DNA of 64,000 nucleotides from Mesostigma viride. Its lineage: Eukaryota; Streptophyta; Mesostigmatophyceae; Mesostigmatales; Mesostigmataceae. A model generated the notes under the pieces. The model ran no database searches and was not told the DNA's origin. It was given only the letters and a program-made list of their open reading frames with translations. The stretch is taken from positions 2,383,509 to 2,447,508 of the forward strand of contig RPFO01000448.1 in assembly GCA_009746045.1 (NCBI GenBank). Direction: 5' to 3'. Each line of letters begins with the position of its first letter. The stretch's first letter is position 1. This document shows positions 57,752 to 64,000 of this stretch, piece after piece. Position numbers and translations under genes: made by a program.

Positions 57752-58345
57752 TTGGTGCACTGTCACTGCTGCACAACAAAAATGGGGAAGGGACCACCAC
57801 CTGATCTCTCATTGGTTGACATGCAGGCGGGCCACTGGTTCAAACTTCTCACAGGGCGAGACTGTATATCAGCTGGGTGCAATAAAGCTTTGTCATGCAT
57901 AGCATACGAACTGTGCTTGCATGCAGTAACGTTGCCCCATCGTCCAGATCGAGGCAACATATATAGGCGTATCCTGACATGGCCTGGCCCCAGGGCCATT
58001 CCTAGAAAGATGGGTAAACATGCCATGACCTATCCACAGCAGTTGCTGGCCGACCTAGAGGTCCCAGCCTTGTTTCAACATCGCATTCACTCCCTCTCTC
58101 TTGCTTGGACTGCTATGCAGAACAAGAAGAGGTGGAAGACGATTGTCCAGGCTCACACTCCAGCCCCTGTGGGCAAGCCTCCCCCCAAAGCGGAAGGGGC
58201 GCTTTGCTGAGTAAAGTAGTTAGGGCTTTCTAGATAGATTAGCTTAGAGTTAGACTAGTCCGGTTTCGCGGCTTCGCCCACCTCCATCCATCCAGCAAGG
58301 AATATGTGCTACATGATCTCCCAAGGGAGTCATGTTATAATTTAA
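57752..58345 (+). pseudogene. LINE ORF2 C-terminus and 3' end (5' truncated)
   Basis: The frame ends at TGA 58208-58210 after LLADLEVPALFQHRIHSLSL and a Lys/Pro-rich tail (PVGKPPPKAEGALC). It holds no RT motifs, only the last part of an ORF2-like protein. The 3' UTR ends AATATGTGCTACATGATCTCCCAAGGGAGTCATGTT with an AT-rich AATTAATTTAATT tail. This is very like the end of the ORF1-only copies (GATATGTGCTAC.GATACTCCCAACGGAGTTATGTT), so this may be the family that supplied their reverse transcriptase. Confidence 0.6.
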
Positions 58346-59035
58346 ATTAATTTAATTCTAATATTTAGGCGGCCTAGCTGCTTGTAACTTAATTAATTTG
58401 AGAGGCGCCGGTTTGGGAGAGTATCAATATGCCTCTCCCAATACCTGAGGGGTCAGTTTTGCGGGCATCGATCCACACATGGATCCAGGTGATCTCAGTA
58501 TACCAATGCATGCCGCGCGTGACCCTATCGATCCAATGCACCATTTTGCAGCGAGCTATAGTTTATACCCCGAATGGCCGGATCGATTTGTAAAATCTTC
58601 CTAATCAATCCCCAAATATGTACGTGAAATACACCGTCCGCATTGGTAGGTATTACTGAATAATTATGATGCTGCCCAGCGCCGACCACCTGCAAACGAT
58701 AAATAAAACAAAATATGTTCAAATAATTAATTCCCGAGTGTAGACTGTGTAGTTGTGGTTTTTCTAGCTACCAAACAAACAAGTAGAGTATAAATAAGTA
58801 ATCTTTCACTCCACTCACTTCAAGTATTCTTTGACTGCGAAAAGCGCTTCTTTTGCGGTAAAAAACAAAGAAATACTACTATGTAATTTTTTGGCTGACG
58901 AATGTGCTTTTACTGGCGGTAACAGCAGTGCAGACGGCTAGCTAGGTGGTACAAAACAAACAAAGAATTATAAATTGCGCTCCCAGTTCAACGGCTGTTC
59001 GTTAACCAAACAAACAAACTAATAATTATATCATT
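58346..59035. other. intergenic, no supported gene
   Basis: AT-rich. A minus-strand frame at 58722-58525 is preceded by an acceptor-like TTTGCAG, but no partner exon was found. Confidence 0.35.
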
Positions 59036-60236
59036 TGACGGGCACAGTACGTAGCCCCCCTGCTTGGCTGCCCCCGCCCCCAGCTCCAGCACACCATCCT
59101 CAACTCCCTTCTCCAGCGCTCTGACGACGAGATCTGGGCTCCATCCATCTCCGCCCCCACCCTCCGTTCCATCCTCACGGAAGCCTTTCAGCAGCACGTG
59201 ACCCCCCTTGCTGCTGACGTCGCAGCAATGGGTGGCACGCTGGCTGCTGAACTTCCTCACATTTCCGCCGCTGCCGCCTCCACCTCCACTGCCATTTCCG
59301 CCTCCACTGCCGACATCAAAGCCCAGCTCCTCGACTTCGACCAACGCCTTCAAGCCACCGCCAACGCCCTTGAGAGCTTGCATGACACCGCCGGCCTCAC
59401 CGCCCAGGCGGTGAAGGACATCGCCGCCCTAGCCGGCGTCTGCTGGCCCGGCCGGCGATGCTCCCTCCACCTGGGCGGACTTGCTTAAGCAGCACACCAC
59501 CTCCACCACCTCCACCATCTCGGCACAACTCAAGCAACAAGCCCTCGACCTTCGCGAGGAAACCGACATCGCCCGGCGCAGCCACAATGTCATCGTCAAG
59601 CACTTCGACCAGCCGGCAGGTGAGACCTCCACGAGCCTTCTTGAGGCATTTAAGCGCGACATTCTTGCCCCATGCTACTCACTGGTGAGCTGGACATGTC
59701 GGCTGTCCGCCTCCCCGCGCGCGGGGGAAGGCTGGCCCGGCACCCGTGCTCCTCACCTTTAAGTACATGGCGGACAAGCTGTCGTTCCTTAAATGCCGCA
59801 AGAAGCTCTCGAGGACTCGCTTCACGCTGGACGACGACTTGACCCTGGCCCAGCAACAGCGGCGACGCGAGCTATGGCCGACCTACCTTCAGCTCCGGCA
59901 CAGCGCAGGGGGGAAGCCGGTATACTGGAGGGGGGCGGTCATCCACGTTGACCACAAGCCCTGGCAGCCCCCTCCTGCCACCCCAGACTAGGGAATTCAT
60001 ACCAGTAGTGTAGATTAGTCAGGCTTAGCCTAGCATGTGGCCCACGCGCATGTGCGCCCATAATGGCCCCCATGGATGTTGTCTACAGAATTTAGCCAAG
60101 CCCTGCCTATAACGGGACCCCCATGGATGTTGCATTAAGAACTTCGCCATGCTATGCCATGCAGAGAGATGCTCTCTGTAGAGAAGCCATGCCATAGCTC
60201 TTGTATAGCCATGATGATCTTCCCCCTCACAGGCAT
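59036..60236 (+). mobile_element. ORF1-only LINE, copy f (most complete)
   Basis: Three overlapping frames together give a nearly complete L1-ORF1-like protein. A coiled-coil-like N-terminal half (59080-59440; QQHVTPLAADVAAMGGTLAA, TADIKAQLLDFDQRLQATAN) comes first. The RRM follows (SHNVIVKHFDQPAGE near 59580, VLLTFKYMADKLSFLK near 59750). The C-terminal domain (FTLDDDLTLAQQQRRREL, VYWRGAVIHVDHK) ends at TAG 59989-59991. At least two frameshifts are present (near 59480 and 59680-59740). The same 3' UTR as copy e follows directly and is cut off near 60236. Confidence 0.75.
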
Positions 60237-60800
60237 GCTCCCGGGCGTCCCCAACATCTACTGCTCCAACCTAGGGCCATTGCTGGTACTTTTGACGTCA
60301 TGAAAGCAGCGTTTTGGACTAGTGGAATATGATTTTACAGCATAAAAAGTCCATTTTATCATGAATGAACATGGCCAACAACCCCAAGTGCCCCTAAATT
60401 TCTCAATATTTGTAGAGAAATGCTACTTCTCATAATTAAAACCTGCACAAATGCACAATTTGGGGCATGCATGTGAAAGTTTGAAGTACAAATTCACAAT
60501 GAGGTTTTACATTTTTCAATTATTAATGGTATCTCATTCTTCAATCAATCAATTTGCAATCGTCCAAACAATTTATTCATTTCATACATGTCCGAATATG
60601 TTGAAAGAACACATGCAAGTGCTCAATCAGCGTGGACCCCCTTGGACGCGCCCCACCATATATACATTGGACACGTCACCCCAACTACTAAACTGCCCAA
60701 AGTCACGGTAACTGATCCAACTACTATGTACATCTGCATTTCTCCACGTTGCGGTGGGCAATTACGTGCAAAACGCGATTTCGTGCAAAGTCCTCGCCCA
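60237..60800. other. intergenic, no supported gene
   Basis: AT-rich with short frames only. It lies downstream of the minus-strand locus at the right edge. Confidence 0.4.
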
Positions 60801-61497
60801 TCATCGCTTGCCAGGTCGATATGAAGGAATGTTGTCCCAGCTGGCGCCTTCCTTCAGGAGAGTAACATGTTCTCTAGCGAACTTCAGAGGGAAACGAAAC
60901 TTTTGCTCGCACTCATTACTCCAACCGAGGTCGTGCCCTTCATCAAACCATCTGAACACCACCTTCTCCCTCTCTTTGCCCAGGAGGGTGCCAAAGAGCG
61001 GAAAATCTTCCTTCTTGGGGTACTTGTGCTCCCAGTTTATGCACACTCGTCTACCCATTTCGAACTCCAACCTCCGCGACTCAGTTTCGCGCCATCCATA
61101 AAGCGCATCCGGACGTCCGGCCGAACGTCCCTGATTCGGTTTTCGGCCGTCGCATCTCTGCCCTGACCACCACCCTTCTGCGGCTGTGCAGGTTCGTCGG
61201 CACCCTCCGTCTCCTGCCCCGCCCCTCGCCTGCCCCCTCCCCGACGTTTTGCCTTCTGCCCCTGCGCAGCCGCCGCCTCTGCCATCAACTCTTCGTACGT
61301 TTTTTCTGGCTGACCGCACGGTAAGGCTGGTGCGTGAGTTGGTGCGTTGGGTGGGAGCTCGTCCCCTCCCGCCCCCGGTTGTGCAACTGGTTCGCCGACC
61401 GCGGCCTGGCCAACAACACGGCCGGCCTCTCTGGACACAGTCCCAGACGCGGATCCACGGGGAAACCGAACTGGAGTTTCTTCTTCGCCTTTCCCTG
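60801..61497 (-). CDS. right-edge locus, 3' exon (frameshifted), unrecognised protein
   Basis: Begins after an acceptor-like CTTACGTGCAG at 61498 with GKGEEETPVRFPRG in frame. It continues as a Gly/Ala/Gln-rich segment (KTYEELMAEAAAAQGQKAKRR) to about 61100. There the better coding reading moves to the next frame (YGWRETESRRLEFEMGRR), which ends at TAA/TAG 60801 after a well-structured stretch (PLFGTLLGKEREKVVFRWFD, LGWSNECEQKFRFPLKFARE). One indel near 61100-61120 would explain the change. An in-phase intron from a GTAAAT donor near 61641 could join it to the exon on its right. I do not recognise the family; it may be a host gene or a repeat-borne ORF. Confidence 0.45.
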
Positions 61498-61617
61498 CAC
61501 GTAAGCACATGCCAATTAACATGAATACGGAAGGGTCGTGTGAGAAATCAATGAAGCCATGGACTGATGCAAAAAAACTTATGTAGAAATATATATTAAG
61601 GTACTTATTAAACTCGT

Positions 61618-62071
61618 TTATTGAAAATGAAATTTACCGGCCGAATGTACCGTTGGAGCGTGGAAGGGCATCCTTGGTCGATCGAAGGGCTCCATCAATG
61701 CGGTATAGTGTCCGGCCGATGTCCCTGGCGGCGCCTCAACATCGACCACCTCAGTCGGGCGCATCAATCCGGCAAACGCCGGCCCTCCACCTGAGACTTT
61801 CGGCGGACCCTCCACGTTACGAGCCTCCAATACCCTCTTCTGCAGTGGGGTGCTCGCAACAAAATCCGTGTCAGCCGACGGCTCCGGATCGTCATCCTCA
61901 TTCAGCAGTATCGTGTTCGGGCATTGCTCCATCCCCGTCGAGCGGGGGGGCAAAGTCATCACAACCGTCCTTCCTGACGACGGTACGGGATCGTCACCCA
62001 GACCCAAAGAAACCGAGGCGAGGGCGGGGGTCCCCTCAACCGGGGGTCCCCATGAATCCTGACGAGGCCTC
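61618..62071 (-). CDS. right-edge locus, ORF 3
   Basis: Starts at an ATG that overlaps the stop of the preceding frame (ATGA, near 62071-62073; MRPRQDSWGPP) and is open to 61618. The residues are mostly Pro/Asp/Thr-rich and acidic (LNEDDDPEPSADTDF). A GCCG|GTAAAT donor near 61641 gives a possible intron to 61497 that keeps phase (…HSAG then KGEEE). No known domain. Confidence 0.4.
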
Positions 62072-62420
62072 ATTCCCACCTGTTGGACACGACCGCCTCC
62101 CGTAAATCGGGAACGCCCGCCGGCGCTACCAGTAACAGGCCGCGAGCCTGCTTCCTGCTGGCGATCCCCATCCTCATCACAGATACGCCCGCCGGCGTTT
62201 CCAGTAACAGGCCGCGAGCCTCCTTCCTGCTGGCGATCCCCCTCCTCATCACAGATACGCCCGCCGGCGTTTCCAGTAACAGGCCGCGAGCCTCCCTCCC
62301 GCTGGCGATCCCCCTCCTCATCACAGATACGCCCGCCGGCGTTTCCAACGACAGGCCTCGAGTCTCCTTCACCAGCACGCTGGCGCTTACCTCCCCCCCT
62401 TTTGTCTTCATCCCCCCCAT
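62070..62420 (-). CDS. right-edge locus, ORF 2 with 66-bp (22-residue) tandem repeat
   Basis: ATG 62420 overlaps the TGA of the upstream frame across a G7 run (GGGGGGGATGA). The product of 116 residues is mostly four copies of a 22-residue unit, with ARGLLLETPAGVSVMRRGIA as the core, from about 62365 to 62115. The repeats are in frame with few differences, so they arose recently. No known domain. It may be one exon with the neighbouring frames, joined by a frameshift. Confidence 0.45.
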   Translation of the reverse strand: MGGMKTKGGEVSASVLVKETRGLSLETPAGVSVMRRGIASGREARGLLLETPAGVSVMRRGIASRKEARGLLLETPAGVSVMRMGIASRKQARGLLLVAPAGVPDLREAVVSNRWE

Positions 62421-62649
62421 TGTCTCCTCCCGCGAGCCTCCATCATCCCGACTGCGCTTTTTCCCTCCCCTTCCATCTCCTCCCCCGTCCCTCTCCCCCT
62501 CCCCCCTCCTCCCTCCTCCCCATCCCCATCCCCTTTCTCCCCCTCCGCCTGCCCCCCACCCACCCCGGGCGGGTGCCCCTCAGCAATATCCTCCTCCCCC
62601 TCTTCCTCCTCCCCCTCTTCCTCCTCGTAAACCTCTTCCTTCTCCGAGC

Positions 62650-62702
<53 letters not shown>

Positions 62703-64000
62703 GAATGATGATCCCCGTCGTCTTCGTCGTCCACGACCACGGCAAAGTCCATGTCGACGTCTTGCCACCCATCTTCAAGAAGCCGATATTTGATAAGTCG
62801 GACCAGGCGCTTCCACCGGCGGATATGGGCGGGTAACCCGAACACCAGCAGAACTCTGGAGGGTCCCTTCAACAGGGCCTTGGTGATCTGGTCAACCACA
62901 TCCCACGCGGCATACCTCAAACGGGAGGAGGGTAAGGGTATCTGGCTGTCGACCGGAATACAGTCTTGATCCCACTCGCGCAGGTTCCTCCACTTCTCGT
63001 TGCTGTCAGCTGTCAGGTCCAGCACAGCAAACGCCTGGTCCTTCAGCTTCCCAGGAAGGTCTTCAGACCCCGTGTACAACTCGTCCACCACCTTCGTCAC
63101 CACCAGATCCTTTCTTTTTTCGTTTTCCTTCCATGTCATTGTCCTGTATGCGATCCAGTCGGGTCCCATCTTCACCCCGTCCCAATAGGTGAAGGCTTCC
63201 AGCCTGTCCCACCACCCCCTCTTGGCCTTGGCAGTCCCCTCCTCCTTAGCCGCCGCCTGCACCTCCTCCTCCGCCGCCGCCTCCTGCTGTGGCACACCCA
63301 GCAGATGTTTGGTCTTCACCCCCAAATCGTCATACAAATGACGGGGGTGGGAAGCGAGCAGCCCTCTCGGGAACTTCCAGTCCTTCTGGTCGACCACTTT
63401 CCTTTTAGCCGGCGGAAGGTCCCTCAGCGTGAGAATGATCGCCCTCGTGGCCGTGACGATCACCCGCCAAAAGTCTCTGGTCAGGCGGCAGTCGGCGATG
63501 AACTTGTCGAGGTCCGTGGCGACGGTGCCCTTCAGCTTCACGCCAAACACGTGCTCCCTCACCAATACGGGGTCGAAAGTCCCGTTTAGTTGTTTGCAAG
63601 CGGCCATCAGCTCGGGGTTCTCCAGGAACTTGATGTGGGCGAATTGCTTTGCCGCCTCTATCAAATTCTTGGCGACTTCCATTATTTTTATCAGGTTGCT
63701 GGGAGGGGCCTCACAGGACATGATCGGCGCTTGGATCAGGCTGTCGAAGTACTGGAAACTCGCAAGTTCCCGATGCGCGGTGAAAATGGACAGTTCGTGC
63801 GCCTTGTCTTTAGGGCGCGTGTCAAGGAAGTCTTGCCGAGCCGCGATATCCTGTGCGATCGCCGGCTTGCCGTCGACAGCGGGCTTCAAAGGGTCCTCAC
63901 ACCAGAACAGCCAGCGCTGCATGAAGTTCTTCTGGTCCGGCCCCCACTTGTCCGTCTCTTCAGCCCCTCCTGCCTTGTCGCCTGCGCCGTCCCCTTCGGC
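62408..64000 (-). CDS. right-edge locus, ORF 1 (5' partial), unrecognised protein with Asp-rich tail
   Basis: The frame is open from the window edge; the first ATG inside is 63922 (MQRWLFWCEDPLKP), but upstream residues (TDKWGPDQKNF) look coding too, so the start probably lies beyond 64000. Residues 1-330 (counted from 63922) look folded: LFWCEDPLKP, KDKAHELSIFTAHRELASFQ, KLKGTVATDLDKFIADCRLT, a basic segment RDLPPAKRKVVDQKDW, and near 375 VLLVFGLPAHIRRWKRLVRL. The end is a run of about 17 Asp encoded by an ATC/ATG trinucleotide repeat (62649-62701), followed by Glu/Gly-rich sequence to TGA 62408. I do not recognise the family. Dense frame changes just downstream suggest a repeat-derived or decaying gene. 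Confidence 0.55.
62649..62702. repeat. (ATC)n trinucleotide repeat in coding sequence
   Basis: About 17 units, read on the minus strand as GAT codons for an Asp tract in the right-edge ORF. Confidence 0.9.

Noticed and set aside
58525-58722. Minus-strand exon after a TTTGCAG acceptor
   Set aside because: No partner exon, donor or recognisable domain found nearby.

Overview
The window is nuclear DNA of a eukaryote. It has GT-AG introns in phase-consistent genes, a plant-type initiator-tRNA primer site in a Ty3/gypsy element, zf-RVT-type L1 LINEs, long microsatellites and many non-LTR retrotransposon tails. This fits a large, repeat-rich genome of the green lineage (an alga or early streptophyte). 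That is inference; the species cannot be named from the sequence alone. Coding exons are GC-rich and repeats are mixed.

Layout. 0-3.4 kb: a minus-strand gene for a long HEAT/ARM-like helical protein that runs off the left edge. 3.5-5.2 kb: fold-back repeats and probable LINE 5' sequence. 5.2-33.3 kb: one L1-type LINE (ORF1 with RRM-like and CCHC parts; ORF2 with endonuclease, reverse transcriptase and zinc finger), broken up by a stack of later insertions. These are a hAT-like element (5535-7233, 8-bp target duplication), an 8.0-kb Copia element (7710-15735, duplication ACATG), an 11.9-kb Ty3/gypsy-derived element with almost no coding capacity (16105-28013, duplication GACGC) and a 347-bp MITE (28625-28971, duplication AGC). 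Taking out each insertion with one target copy leaves the LINE reading frames continuous, which fixes the boundaries to the base. The gypsy element holds 1.3 kb of tetranucleotide microsatellites and a 184-bp satellite array.

34.3-35.2 kb: a two-exon, four-EF-hand calcium-binding protein gene. 35.4-46 kb: a graveyard of short non-LTR elements. Several carry an L1-ORF1-like gene (coiled coil, RRM, C-terminal domain) followed directly by a 3' UTR and an ATTA/AATTG tail, with no reverse transcriptase, so they look like 'half-LINEs'. A 1.7-kb TTAA-flanked piggyBac-like element lies at 42302-44000. 46.7-49.9 kb: a five-exon gene for an ankyrin-repeat/arginine N-methyltransferase 2 (RMT2) family protein. 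52.3-57.5 kb: a two-exon gene for a 1488-residue low-complexity protein I do not recognise. 57.7-60.2 kb: more LINE pieces. 60.8-64 kb: a minus-strand locus of uncertain nature with a 66-bp coding tandem repeat, an Asp-rich tract and successive ATGA-overlapping frames.

The most unusual items are the Copia element (integrase upstream of the protease-like domain, an in-frame TGA between gag and pol, an extra ORF before gag, AG...CT ends), the ORF1-only LINE family, the recently moved but non-coding gypsy derivative, and the exactly resolvable nest of insertions.
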